DNA from: Pseudomonas avellanae BPIC 631
GTDB lineage: Bacteria > Pseudomonadota > Gammaproteobacteria > Pseudomonadales > Pseudomonadaceae
Reading direction: 5' to 3'
DNA length: 64,000 bases
Assembly: GCF_000444135.1 (NCBI RefSeq)
Contig: NZ_ATDK01000219.1
Coordinates: 1-64,000 of the forward strand
Position numbers and translations under genes: made by a program. Below the pieces are notes generated by a model that saw only the letters and a list, made by a program, of their open reading frames with translations, was not told the origin of the DNA and ran no database searches. Of the stretch, positions 40,279 through 48,807 are shown in pieces; within the stretch, counting starts at the first letter, position 1, and each line of letters opens with the position of its first letter.

Positions 40279-41973
40279 TCAGGTCCAGGAATCCCGCAAC
40301 GTGACCGTGCGGTTGAAGACTGGTTGACCGGGTTTCGAGTCCTTGATGTCCGCGCAGAAGTAACCTTCGCGTTCGAACTGGAAACGGTCTTCCGGTTGCG
40401 CATGACCCAATGAAGGTTCGGCACGACAACCGGTCAGCACTTGCAGGGAATCGGGGTTGATGTTGTCCAGGAAGCTCGCGCCGTCTTCGGCTTTTTCCGG
40501 GTTGGCTGAGCGGAACAGGCGATCGTACAGACGCACTTCGCATTCAACGCTCTCGGCCGCCGGCACCCAGTGCACCACGCCTTTGACCTTGCGGCCTTCG
40601 GGGTTCTTGCCCAAGGTGTCCGGATCGTAGGAGCAACGCAGCTCGACGATGTTGCCGTCGGCGTCCTTGATCGCTTCGTCGGCACGGATCACATAGCTGC
40701 CACGCAGACGCACTTCGCCGTTGGGCTCAAGACGCTTATAGCCTTTTGGCGGCTCTTCCATGTAATCGTCGCGATCGATGTAGATCTCCCGCGAAAACGG
40801 CAGCTCGCGCATGCCCAAGTCTTCTTTCGGGTGGCGCGGCAGCTCCAGCTTCTCGACCTGACCTTCCGGGTAATTGGTGATCACGACTTTCAGCGGGCGC
40901 AGCACGCACATGGCACGCGGGGCGCTGTGGTCCAGATCGTCACGAATGCTGAACTCGAGCATGCCGAAATCGACTACGCCGTCGGAACGGTTGGTGCCGA
41001 TCATTTCGCAGAAATTGCGAATGGACTTGGGCGTGTAGCCACGACGGCGGAAACCCGACAGCGTCGACATGCGCGGGTCATCCCAGCCGTTGACGTGTTT
41101 TTCGTCAACCAATTGCTTGAGCTTGCGCTTGCTGGTGATGGTGTAGTTCAGGTTCAGGCGCGAGAACTCGTACTGGCGCGGTTTGCACGGCACCGGCAGG
41201 TTGTCGAGGAACCAGTCATACAACGGACGATGGCTTTCGAACTCCAGGGTGCAGATCGAGTGGGTGACCCCCTCGATGGCATCCGACTGCCCGTGGGTGA
41301 AGTCGTAGATCGGGTAGATGCACCACTTGTCACCGGTCTGGTGGTGATGTGCATGACGAATGCGGTACAGAATCGGGTCGCGCAGGTTCATATTGGGCGA
41401 GGCCATGTCGATTTTGGCGCGCAGTACACGGGCGCCGTCCTCGAATTCGCCAGCTTTCATGCGCGCAAACAGGTCGAGGTTTTCCTCGACGCTGCGCTCA
41501 CGGAACGGGCTGTTCTTGCCCGGCTCGGTCAAGGTGCCACGGTATTCGCGGGCCTGCTCGGGGGTCAGATCGTCCACATAGGCCTTGCCGGCCTTGATCA
41601 GTTCGACCGCCCAGTCGTGCAACTGGTCGAAATACTGCGAGGCGTAGCGCACTTCACCGGCCCACTCGAAGCCCAGCCATTTGACGTCACTCATGATGGC
41701 GTCGATGTATTCCTGGTCTTCCTTGGCCGGGTTGGTGTCATCGAAACGCAAGTGCGTGTCGCCACCAAACTCGTTGGCCAGGCCAAAGTTCACGCAGATC
41801 GACTTGGCATGGCCGATGTGCAGATAACCGTTGGGCTCGGGCGGAAAGCGCGTGATGATTTTACTGTGCTTGCCCGAGTCCAGGTCTGCCTGCACGATCG
41901 GACGCAGGAAGTTGGTCGGTACGGCTGGGCCTGCCTTTGAATGGGCAGCGGGTTCTGGAGTGGGCTTGCTCAT
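40279..41973 (-). CDS. glnS: Glutaminyl-tRNA synthetase
   Basis: A 564-residue class I synthetase. The HIGH motif is [17 protein letters not shown], and the KMSKS-equivalent is TITSKRKL, where the Met of the usual MSKRK is Thr. The specificity-related [20 protein letters not shown] is conserved. The start at 41973 (MSKPTPEP) has AAGGA seven bases upstream; an ATG five codons earlier lacks one. It is first in the glnS-cysS pair. Confidence 0.96.
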   Translation of the reverse strand: MSKPTPEPAAHSKAGPAVPTNFLRPIVQADLDSGKHSKIITRFPPEPNGYLHIGHAKSICVNFGLANEFGGDTHLRFDDTNPAKEDQEYIDAIMSDVKWLGFEWAGEVRYASQYFDQLHDWAVELIKAGKAYVDDLTPEQAREYRGTLTEPGKNSPFRERSVEENLDLFARMKAGEFEDGARVLRAKIDMASPNMNLRDPILYRIRHAHHHQTGDKWCIYPIYDFTHGQSDAIEGVTHSICTLEFESHRPLYDWFLDNLPVPCKPRQYEFSRLNLNYTITSKRKLKQLVDEKHVNGWDDPRMSTLSGFRRRGYTPKSIRNFCEMIGTNRSDGVVDFGMLEFSIRDDLDHSAPRAMCVLRPLKVVITNYPEGQVEKLELPRHPKEDLGMRELPFSREIYIDRDDYMEEPPKGYKRLEPNGEVRLRGSYVIRADEAIKDADGNIVELRCSYDPDTLGKNPEGRKVKGVVHWVPAAESVECEVRLYDRLFRSANPEKAEDGASFLDNINPDSLQVLTGCRAEPSLGHAQPEDRFQFEREGYFCADIKDSKPGQPVFNRTVTLRDSWT

Positions 41974-42180
41974 AGGATCCTTGGACATACGTGCGCGGCC
42001 AGGGTAGGCCGACTAAATCAAAGCGCTTATCATAGCCGAAGCTGTCAAGCCCCTGACAACAGACTGCACATTTGAGGTCATAAAAGCTGCAAAAACGCTG
42101 AAAAATGTTACCTCGCCTGTAAACTGCGCGTCAGGGTCATAATATGCCCACTCATGCATGACTAGAGAGCGACTTTCCAC

Positions 42181-42684
42181 ATGTCCAAAGTAAAGCTGAC
42201 CACCAACCACGGCGACATCGTTCTGCAACTGAACGCAGAAAAAGCGCCACTGACCGTAGCCAACTTCATCGAATACGTTAACGCCGGCCACTATGAAAAC
42301 ACCGTTTTTCACCGTGTAATCGGTAACTTCATGGTCCAGGGCGGCGGTTTCGAGCCTGGCATGAAAGAAAAGAAAGACAAGCGCCCAAGCATCCAGAACG
42401 AAGCTGACAACGGCTTGCCGAACAAGAAGTACACCGTTGCGATGGCGCGCACCATGGAGCCGCATTCGGCTTCTGCGCAGTTCTTCATCAACGTGGCTGA
42501 CAACGCCTTCCTGAACCACAGCGCCAAGACCACTCAGGGCTGGGGTTATGCGGTATTCGCCGAAGTGATCGAAGGCACTGACGTCGTCGACAAGATCAAG
42601 CGCGTCCCTACCGCCAGCAAAGCCGGTCACCAGGACGTACCTGTAGAAGACGTGATCATCGAGAAAGCCGAGATCGTTGAGTGA
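42181..42684 (+). CDS. ppiB: Cytoplasmic cyclophilin-type peptidyl-prolyl isomerase
   Basis: A 167-residue cyclophilin without a signal peptide. Active-site motifs [15 protein letters not shown] (catalytic Arg) and [16 protein letters not shown] are intact. The stop overlaps the GTG of lpxH (GTGA), implying translational coupling. It is divergent from glnS. Confidence 0.95.
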   Translation: MSKVKLTTNHGDIVLQLNAEKAPLTVANFIEYVNAGHYENTVFHRVIGNFMVQGGGFEPGMKEKKDKRPSIQNEADNGLPNKKYTVAMARTMEPHSASAQFFINVADNAFLNHSAKTTQGWGYAVFAEVIEGTDVVDKIKRVPTASKAGHQDVPVEDVIIEKAEIVE

Positions 42685-43427
42685 TACTGCTGATCTCTGA
42701 TCTGCACCTTGAGCAGGAGCGCCCGGACATTACCCGGGCGTTTCTGGCTCTGCTCGCTGGCCGTGCCCGTACGGCCGAAGCGTTGTATATCCTCGGGGAT
42801 TTCTTTGAAGCCTGGATAGGTGACGATGCCATGTCGCCGTTCCAGCTTTCGATCTGCAAGGCCCTGCGCGAACTGAGCGACAGCGGCACACGAATTTTTC
42901 TCATGCACGGCAACCGCGACTTCATGATCGGCAAGGGTTTCTGCAAGGCAGCAGGTTGCACGCTGTTGAGCGACCCCAGCGTCGTGCAGTTGAACGGTGA
43001 GCCGGTGCTGTTGATGCACGGCGACAGCCTGTGCACCCGCGATGAAGGTTATATGCGGATGCGCCACTACCTGCGCCACCCGTTGACGTTGTTCATCTTG
43101 CGTCATCTGCCGTTGAGCACCCGCCACAAGCTGGCGCGCAAGCTGCGCAACGAAAGCCGCGCCCAGACGCGCATGAAAGCCAACGACATTGTCGATGTGA
43201 CCCCGGACGAAGTGCCGAGGATCATGCAGCAGTTCGGTGTCCGCACGCTGGTCCACGGCCACACCCACCGTCCGGCGATTCACAAGCTGCAGATCGGCGA
43301 CCAGGCTGCCAGGCGCATTGTGCTGGGCGACTGGGACCGTCAGGGCTGGGTGCTGCAGGTCGATGAACAGGGCATGAGCCTCAGCTCGTTCGATTTTTTG
43401 CCGGAGACGGTTGCTTTGCTGAATTGA
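42681..43427 (+). CDS. lpxH: UDP-2,3-diacylglucosamine hydrolase
   Basis: A 248-residue calcineurin-like phosphoesterase that makes lipid X in lipid A synthesis at the inner membrane. Metal-binding motifs are in order: [26 protein letters not shown] and HGHTHRP. Translation starts at GTG overlapping the ppiB stop. A four-residue overlap with ppiB is common in pseudomonads. Confidence 0.95.
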   Translation: MILLISDLHLEQERPDITRAFLALLAGRARTAEALYILGDFFEAWIGDDAMSPFQLSICKALRELSDSGTRIFLMHGNRDFMIGKGFCKAAGCTLLSDPSVVQLNGEPVLLMHGDSLCTRDEGYMRMRHYLRHPLTLFILRHLPLSTRHKLARKLRNESRAQTRMKANDIVDVTPDEVPRIMQQFGVRTLVHGHTHRPAIHKLQIGDQAARRIVLGDWDRQGWVLQVDEQGMSLSSFDFLPETVALLN

Positions 43428-43742
43428 CGGCCCGAAAAGTGGGCTTTGATGATTATTTCCACCGCGCTCAGCGTTAGACAAAAATCTAACTGACACAAAT
43501 CTAACTGACTATCGTGCCGACGCTCCGCGTCGGCATGCCGTTCTGGACGCTCTGCGTCCTCTTTGTGTTTGTGGCGCTCTGCGTCGCACGGCGGTTCGGC
43601 GAGGTCAGCGATGTTTGTTTACGGCTCGAGGCACCTTTTCGCCCCTCGGCGCAATCGGCGTCGTCAGTGCCATCGCGTAAAAAAGCACATCAAAAGCGGT
43701 CACAAACCGCATGCCACCTCGTTGCCACGGGAGAAACACCTA
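43428..43742. other. Intergenic region between lpxH and emrB with REP copy
   Basis: Lies between convergent genes. It contains the REP-type palindromic unit at 43511-43559 and a plus-strand frame at 43514-43816 that reads MPTLRVGMPFWTLCVLFVF, the type labelled DUF1534 in P. syringae. That frame is read through the REP sequence and overlaps the end of the efflux gene, so it is not called as a gene. Confidence 0.7.
43511..43559. repeat. REP-type palindromic unit
   Basis: About 49 bases, matching the right arm of the 38717-38834 repeat with few changes: a first palindrome CCGACGCTCCGCGTCGG, then the common linker and a second half-unit GGACGCTCTGCGTCC. Further degenerate GCGCTCTGCGTCGC follows near 43575. 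Confidence 0.8.
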
Positions 43743-45266
43743 TCAATGCCCGCCCCCCGCCGCTGGCCCGGCCTTGGCGCCGAACGGGGGTTTGGCCAGC
43801 CAGACCAGCAGGATGAGGCCTGCAAAAATCCAGCCCAGTAGGTAGAAGTAGTCCACCGTGGACATCATGTAGGCCTGGGCGTTTAGGGTGCGCTCCAGTT
43901 GCGCGTAGGCCTGTGGGCTCGCGCCGCCAAGGCTGTCGAGGGCGTGGCGGGTGGTGGGGTCGAATGTGCTGATATTTTCGCTCAGGTAGGCATGATGCTG
44001 GTTGGCGCGACGGATCCAGATCCAGGTGGTCAGCGACGCCGCGAAGCTGCCGCCCAGGGTCCGCAGGAATGTCGCCAGCCCCGAGCCATCGGCGATCTGA
44101 TCCGGCAGAATGCTTAGGGTCGGCATGAAGAACAGCGCCACGCCAATACCCATAAACAGTTGCACCATCGCCACGTGCTCGAAATCCACGTCGGTATTGA
44201 ACCCGGCGCGCATGAAGCAGCTCAAGCCCATGGCAAAAAAAGCCAGCCCTGCCAGCAGCCGCAGGTCGAACTTATGCGCATATTTGCCGACAAACGGCGA
44301 CATCAGGACCGGCAGGATACCGATGGGTGCCACGGCCAGACCCGCCCAGGTGGCGGTGTAACCCATTTGTGTTTGCAACCACTGCGGCAGAATCAGGTTG
44401 ATGCCGAAAAAACCCGAATAACCGCCGATCATGACCAGCGTGCCGATCCGGAAGTTGCGGTAGGCAAACAGCCTCAAGTTGACGATCGGATGCTTGTCGG
44501 TCATTTCCCAGATCACGAAAAACGTCAGTGCGACCAGCGAAATCAACGAGCCGAACAGGATGAAATTCGACTCGAACCAATCCAGATCATTGCCTTTGTC
44601 GAGCACCACTTGCAACGACCCGACGCCGACGATCAGGGCAAGCAAGCCGATGTAGTCCAGCGGTTGACGCGCGGTGCTGACCGGCCGTTTAGCCATCTGC
44701 GAGCGCACCACCAGCACGGCGAACAGGCCGATCGGGATGTTGATGAAAAAGATCCACGGCCAACTGTAACTGTCGGTGATCCAGCCACCGAGAATCGGCC
44801 CGGCGATGGGCGCAACCACCGTAACCATCGCCAGCAACGCCAGCGCCATCCCCCGCTTTGCAGGCGGATACACCGCTATCAGCAGGGTCTGGGTCATCGG
44901 ATAGAGCGGCCCGGCAACCATGCCCTGCAAAGCCCGAAACCCCACCAGTTCTGGCATGGACCGAGAGACCCCGCACAGAAACGACGCAAGCACGAACAGA
45001 ATGGTGGCCCACAGGAACAGCTTGACCTCACCAAAGCGACGGCTGAGCCAGCCGGTCAACGGCAAGGCAATGGCGTTGCTGACCGCGAACGAGGTGATCA
45101 CCCAGGTGCTCTGCTCCGAACTGACCCCCAGATTACCGGCGATGGTCGGCAGCGCCACGTTGGCAATCGTGGTGTCGAGCACCTGCATGAAGGTCGCCAG
45201 CGACAGGCCGATGGTGCAGAGCAACAAGCTGGGCGGCGTAAAAGAAGCGGGGGCATTGTTGCTCAT
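43743..45266 (-). CDS. MFS multidrug efflux transporter, EmrB/QacA (DHA2) family
   Basis: A 507-residue, 14-helix drug:proton antiporter. The N-terminal TM1 motif LDTTIANVALPTIAG is the DHA2 hallmark (LDxTxxNVALP), and the antiporter motif C region reads MVTVVAPIAGPILGGWITD. The start has AGGA nine bases upstream. With the EmrA-like protein it would form a tripartite pump with an outer-membrane TolC-type channel encoded elsewhere. It is last in a marR-emrA-emrB operon. Confidence 0.93.
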   Translation of the reverse strand: MSNNAPASFTPPSLLLCTIGLSLATFMQVLDTTIANVALPTIAGNLGVSSEQSTWVITSFAVSNAIALPLTGWLSRRFGEVKLFLWATILFVLASFLCGVSRSMPELVGFRALQGMVAGPLYPMTQTLLIAVYPPAKRGMALALLAMVTVVAPIAGPILGGWITDSYSWPWIFFINIPIGLFAVLVVRSQMAKRPVSTARQPLDYIGLLALIVGVGSLQVVLDKGNDLDWFESNFILFGSLISLVALTFFVIWEMTDKHPIVNLRLFAYRNFRIGTLVMIGGYSGFFGINLILPQWLQTQMGYTATWAGLAVAPIGILPVLMSPFVGKYAHKFDLRLLAGLAFFAMGLSCFMRAGFNTDVDFEHVAMVQLFMGIGVALFFMPTLSILPDQIADGSGLATFLRTLGGSFAASLTTWIWIRRANQHHAYLSENISTFDPTTRHALDSLGGASPQAYAQLERTLNAQAYMMSTVDYFYLLGWIFAGLILLVWLAKPPFGAKAGPAAGGGH

Positions 45267-45292
45267 CGCAAATTCCTGAAAACAAGTGCGGT

Positions 45293-46501
45293 TCAGCGCT
45301 GCGCGGAAGTCTTGCCGCTGGCAGCACTGTTTTCGTGAATCAGGCGAGTGATCAGCGCATCGGCGTCGGCCAGTTGCTCGGCGTACACCTGGGTGCTGAA
45401 CGCCGCCTGTTTGCGCGATTGCTGCGCCAGTACCGGACCGCTCTGATCGTGCAGATTGACCTCGACCGTGGTCGACAGGCCAATGCGCAACGGATGCTGA
45501 GCCAACTCTTCAGGATTGATGTGCACCCGGACCGGTACACGCTGGACGATCTTGATCCAGTTACCCGTCGCATTCTGTGCAGGCAACAGCGCGAAGGCAC
45601 TGCCGGTGCCAGCGCCCAGACTGTCGATGGTGCCGCTGTATTTCACATCGCTGCCATACAGGTCGGAGCTGATTTCCACGGGCTGGCCGATGCGCATTTT
45701 GCCCAGTTGGGTTTCCTTGAAGTTGGCGTCGATCCACAACTGATCCAGCGGGATGACGGCCATGGTCGCGGTGCCCGGCTGAATGCGCTGGCCCAGTTGC
45801 ACGCTGCGCTTGGCGACGTAACCGGTGACCGGCGCTACCAGCGTACTGCGTGCATTGGCCAGAAAGGCCTGACGCAACTGGGCGGCAGCCGCCTTGACGT
45901 CAGGGTGTGAGGACACCACCGTGTCATCGACCAGCGCCACGCTGGTGCTCAACTGCTGCTGAATGTTGTTCAATGCACTTTGCGCGCTGGTCAGGCTGTC
46001 TCGGGCGTGAGACAGCTCTTCCTGCGAAATCGCACCGCCCGCTGCCAGGCTGCGACGACGGTTGTAATTGTCCTGCGCGGTCTGCACGGCAGTGCGCTGT
46101 GCGGCCAGTTGCGCTTTCATACCATCGACATTGCTGTAAAGGCCACGCACCTGCCGCACGACCTTGCCCAGATTGGCCTCGGCACTTTGCAGCGAAACCG
46201 CTGCGTCGCTCGGGTCAAATTGCAGCAGAACCTGCCCTTCGTGGACCAGATCGCCATCATCGGCGCCGATACTGATGACCGTGCCGGTGACCAACGGCGT
46301 GATCTCGACCACGTTGCCATTCACGTAGGCGTCGTCAGTCTCTTCATTCCACTGGCCATAAAAATGGTACCAGCCCCAGATGGCCAGACCGCACAGCACA
46401 ACGATGATCGCCAGCCCGGTGAGCAGCAATTTGCGCTTGCCGGAATTCGGTTTTTTTTCCTGTGACGCTGCAGATGTGTTTTCAGTGGCGGCAGTGGCCA
46501 T
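45293..46501 (-). CDS. HlyD/EmrA-family membrane fusion protein
   Basis: A 402-residue periplasmic adaptor. One N-terminal transmembrane helix (LLLTGLAIIVVLCGLAIWGWY) follows a basic segment; the split lipoyl domain begins ADDGDLVHEGQVLLQFD, then a coiled-coil hairpin (about residues 90-190), and a beta-barrel domain near GNWIKIVQRVPVRVHI. AAGG precedes the ATG. It links the EmrB-like pump to an outer-membrane channel. Confidence 0.93.
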   Translation of the reverse strand: MATAATENTSAASQEKKPNSGKRKLLLTGLAIIVVLCGLAIWGWYHFYGQWNEETDDAYVNGNVVEITPLVTGTVISIGADDGDLVHEGQVLLQFDPSDAAVSLQSAEANLGKVVRQVRGLYSNVDGMKAQLAAQRTAVQTAQDNYNRRRSLAAGGAISQEELSHARDSLTSAQSALNNIQQQLSTSVALVDDTVVSSHPDVKAAAAQLRQAFLANARSTLVAPVTGYVAKRSVQLGQRIQPGTATMAVIPLDQLWIDANFKETQLGKMRIGQPVEISSDLYGSDVKYSGTIDSLGAGTGSAFALLPAQNATGNWIKIVQRVPVRVHINPEELAQHPLRIGLSTTVEVNLHDQSGPVLAQQSRKQAAFSTQVYAEQLADADALITRLIHENSAASGKTSAQR

Positions 46502-46591
46502 GACGATTACCTTGTAGTCAGCGACGGTGGGACAGTTGCCAATGCCCGTTCAGGGCCGTGGTCAGCGAGCAGGCTCGCCGTGTCGTACCGT

Positions 46592-47080
46592 TCAGCTTTT
46601 GGCTTTGGGGGTGAAGCTCAAGCGAGTCAGCGTGATGTGGTCATCTGCGGCCACCAGCACTTTGGTCAGAATCCGTTGCAGGGTCGCAACCTCCTCCGTG
46701 TCCAGCGTGGCGAAAATCTCGTTCATGGCATCGACACCGATCTGCGGCAACAGGTCGCTGAGGGTCTGCCCTTGTTCGGTGAGCACCAGACGTACCTGAC
46801 GACGATCGGTCGCCGAGCGCGTCCGCGCAATCAGGCCCTTTTGCTCCAGACGATCCAGCATGCGGGTCATCGAACCGCTGTCCAGCGACAGGTGCCGACA
46901 CAATTCCACCGGCGTGTCGCTGGAAAACTGGGAAATGATGATCAGCACCTTGAACTGCGCAAATGTCACGTCATAAGGCAGCAGGTACTTGTCCAGCATG
47001 CGATCCTTCAGCGCGTTGGTGCGGCCGACCAGCAGCCCGATCAGGCTGGAATCGAAATTCTCGGAGCTGAAATGTTTCAA
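46592..47080 (-). CDS. MarR-family transcriptional repressor of the emrAB-type operon
   Basis: A 162-residue winged-helix regulator. The recognition region is PVELCRHLSLDSGSMTRMLD and the wing follows at RSATDRRQVRLVLT, a standard MarR pattern. The start is TTG with GGGTG upstream. Two perfect palindromes flank and fill its promoter, indicating autoregulation of marR-emrA-emrB. Drug-like ligands probably relieve repression. Confidence 0.92.
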   Translation of the reverse strand: MKHFSSENFDSSLIGLLVGRTNALKDRMLDKYLLPYDVTFAQFKVLIIISQFSSDTPVELCRHLSLDSGSMTRMLDRLEQKGLIARTRSATDRRQVRLVLTEQGQTLSDLLPQIGVDAMNEIFATLDTEEVATLQRILTKVLVAADDHITLTRLSFTPKAKS

Positions 47081-47096
47081 GGTTTCACCCAGATAG

Positions 47097-47108
47097 CTGC
47101 CTAGGCAG
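47097..47108. promoter_or_regulatory. MarR operator, downstream copy
   Basis: Perfect palindrome CTGCCTAGGCAG at about +4 to +15 relative to the predicted transcription start of marR. Twin of the copy at 47125-47136, centre-to-centre distance 28 bases. Confidence 0.7.
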
Positions 47109-47118
47109 TGATTGAAAA

Positions 47119-47146
47119 ATATTACTGCCTAGGCAGCCATTGTCAA
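47119..47146 (-). promoter_or_regulatory. Sigma-70 promoter of the marR-emrAB operon
   Basis: Minus strand TTGACA (perfect), 16-base spacer, TAATAT. The spacer is filled by an operator palindrome. Confidence 0.75.
47125..47136. promoter_or_regulatory. MarR operator, in the promoter spacer
   Basis: Perfect palindrome CTGCCTAGGCAG lying wholly between the -35 and -10 boxes. Binding here would block RNA polymerase. Confidence 0.75.
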
Positions 47147-47170
47147 AGCATTTATTAGCTTGCTTACTAA

Positions 47171-47218
47171 ATGCGCATAAAAAAACGACCGCTGGTGAGG
47201 CGGTCGTTTTTTATGCGC
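47171..47218 (-). terminator. Terminator after miaE
   Basis: Stem AAAAAACGACCGC / GCGGTCGTTTTTT within a longer inverted repeat ATGCGCATAAA...TTTATGCGC, just after the miaE stop on the minus strand. Confidence 0.9.
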
Positions 47219-47226
47219 TACGAGCA

Positions 47227-47850
47227 TCAGGCGGCGGCAGGTACGCCAGCAGGTACGCCACTGTGAAAGCGGAATTCTTCGTCCGGGCTCTCGATCAGCT
47301 CGCGCTCGGCCAAGCGGATTTCCTCGATCTTGGCGTCTACGTCCGCCTTGTCGCCATAGCTGTAAGCCAGCTTCAGATAATCCTGAAAGTGCCGCGCTTC
47401 GGACTTGAGCAGGCCGCCGTAGAACTTGGCCAGCTCTTCATCCAGATGCGGCACCAGGGCAGCAAAACGCTCGCAAGAACGCGCTTCGACGATGGCGCCC
47501 ACGATCAACGCGTCGGTCAGCCGGTACGGGTTGTGATTGCGCACAAGTTTGCGCAGCGCTCCGGCGTAACGCGCCGAGCTGATGTTGGCCATCGGGATCT
47601 GGCGCTTTCTGATGATGCTGATCACCTGCTCGAAATGGCGCAGCTCTTCGCGGGCCAGGCGCGACATCTTGCTCAACAGATCGAACTTGTCATTGTACTG
47701 GAACATGAACTGGAACGCCGCCCCTGCGGCCTTCTTCTCGTTGTTCGCATGATCGATCAGCAGGATGTCCAGGTTGCGCAGTGCAGCCTGGACCCAACTG
47801 TCGGGCGTGCGGCAGAGCAGAAAGGCTTCGATTTCAGGGATCGGGTACAT
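47227..47850 (-). CDS. miaE: tRNA-(ms2io6A)-hydroxylase
   Basis: A 207-residue non-heme di-iron enzyme that hydroxylates the isopentenyl group of ms2i6A37 in tRNA. Ferritin-like helices bear the iron-ligand motifs AREELRHFEQV, EARSCERFAAL and SEARHFQDY. The start MYPIPEIEAF fits family members; the frame is open further upstream but the extra part is arginine-rich and improbable. A terminator follows directly. It lies downstream of the DUF1289 gene. Confidence 0.93.
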   Translation of the reverse strand: MYPIPEIEAFLLCRTPDSWVQAALRNLDILLIDHANNEKKAAGAAFQFMFQYNDKFDLLSKMSRLAREELRHFEQVISIIRKRQIPMANISSARYAGALRKLVRNHNPYRLTDALIVGAIVEARSCERFAALVPHLDEELAKFYGGLLKSEARHFQDYLKLAYSYGDKADVDAKIEEIRLAERELIESPDEEFRFHSGVPAGVPAAA

Positions 47851-47933
47851 AAGCTCACAGATGACAGAGAGGCAAAGCCCGGCATTATACGAGCAGCAAC
47901 AGGGACTCGCGACACAAAAGCACAAACACCCGG

Positions 47934-48404
47934 TCAGGCGCCGAATGCATCCTTCAGAAAGCCCGGCGCGATGTAGCGCTGGTAGTGCGCCTCGGACAGC
48001 AGGAAGAATTCGCGGTCGATCGCGTCGCGCAGTTCTGGCAGCGTCCAGTTGCGAAACTCCGGCAACAACACAAACCCGTAGGCCTCGACCTGGCTGATGA
48101 CCCGCGCGCCGCGTGCGATCAACTGATAGGCCCAGCAATATTCGGACTGATGCGGCACGAAGCGGATTTTGCGCTGGGTGAGCTGCGCACGCAGCTTGCC
48201 AGCATCGAAAATTTCAAGCTTGGCGGTCATCACCTGAACCAGCAATTGTTCCAGACGCAACCAGACGGCTCTTTTTTCGTCTTCGTTGTAGCCGTTCCAG
48301 TGGATGACCTCGTGGTGGAACCGTTTGCAGCCACGGCACACCAGATCCCCGTAAACAGTGGAGCATAGGCCGACGCAGGGTGTCTTGATGATGTAATCGG
48401 GCAT
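47934..48404 (-). CDS. DUF1289 domain protein
   Basis: A 156-residue protein with the DUF1289 cysteine motif at the N terminus, TPCVGLCSTVYGDLVCRGCKRF, whose four Cys probably bind a metal, followed by HHEVIHWNGYNEDEKRAVW. The C-terminal 90 residues are helical and not characterised. Function unknown. It precedes miaE on the same strand with about 83 bases between. Confidence 0.85.
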   Translation of the reverse strand: MPDYIIKTPCVGLCSTVYGDLVCRGCKRFHHEVIHWNGYNEDEKRAVWLRLEQLLVQVMTAKLEIFDAGKLRAQLTQRKIRFVPHQSEYCWAYQLIARGARVISQVEAYGFVLLPEFRNWTLPELRDAIDREFFLLSEAHYQRYIAPGFLKDAFGA

Positions 48405-48807
48405 GTCAGGCAGGACTGGGGAAGGCGAAACAAGCGCGTATGTTAGCCCTTTGTCTAAGCAAGTTCACCCCCGAAGATGTAGGGGCTAACTTACCTTTAG
48501 CGAAGTTTTGGCGTAGAATCAGCGAGCCTTTTAAAGGCGCCAATGTCCGTTGGAAGCTGTTTTCAAAGCGTCACGAGCACAGTCAGGTTAACCCCGCATT
48601 GCGGCGTCGACGGGCCATTCCCTCATCAAGAATGGCCGTGTCGACCGTCCCTCCCCCCGTTCTGCAGGCGTAAAACTTTGAAAACAGCTTCTGTTAGGAA
48701 TCGCCGACACCCTGCCAACAAGGCTCAATAAGCCTTGCGTGGGTGCGTACGATTTCTGGATGAGCGTCCCGGACACCCATTTGGGACCACTGATGAGGGT
48801 TAATACT
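48405..48807. other. Divergent control region of acnB and the DUF1289 gene
   Basis: No gene is seen. A possible acnB promoter is TTACCT, 17 bases, TAGAAT at 48491-48519, giving a long leader of about 280 bases that contains several inverted repeats (for example around 48597-48650 GTCGACGGGCCATTC / GAATGGCCGTGTCGAC). The long leader could carry a regulatory RNA element. Confidence 0.45.
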
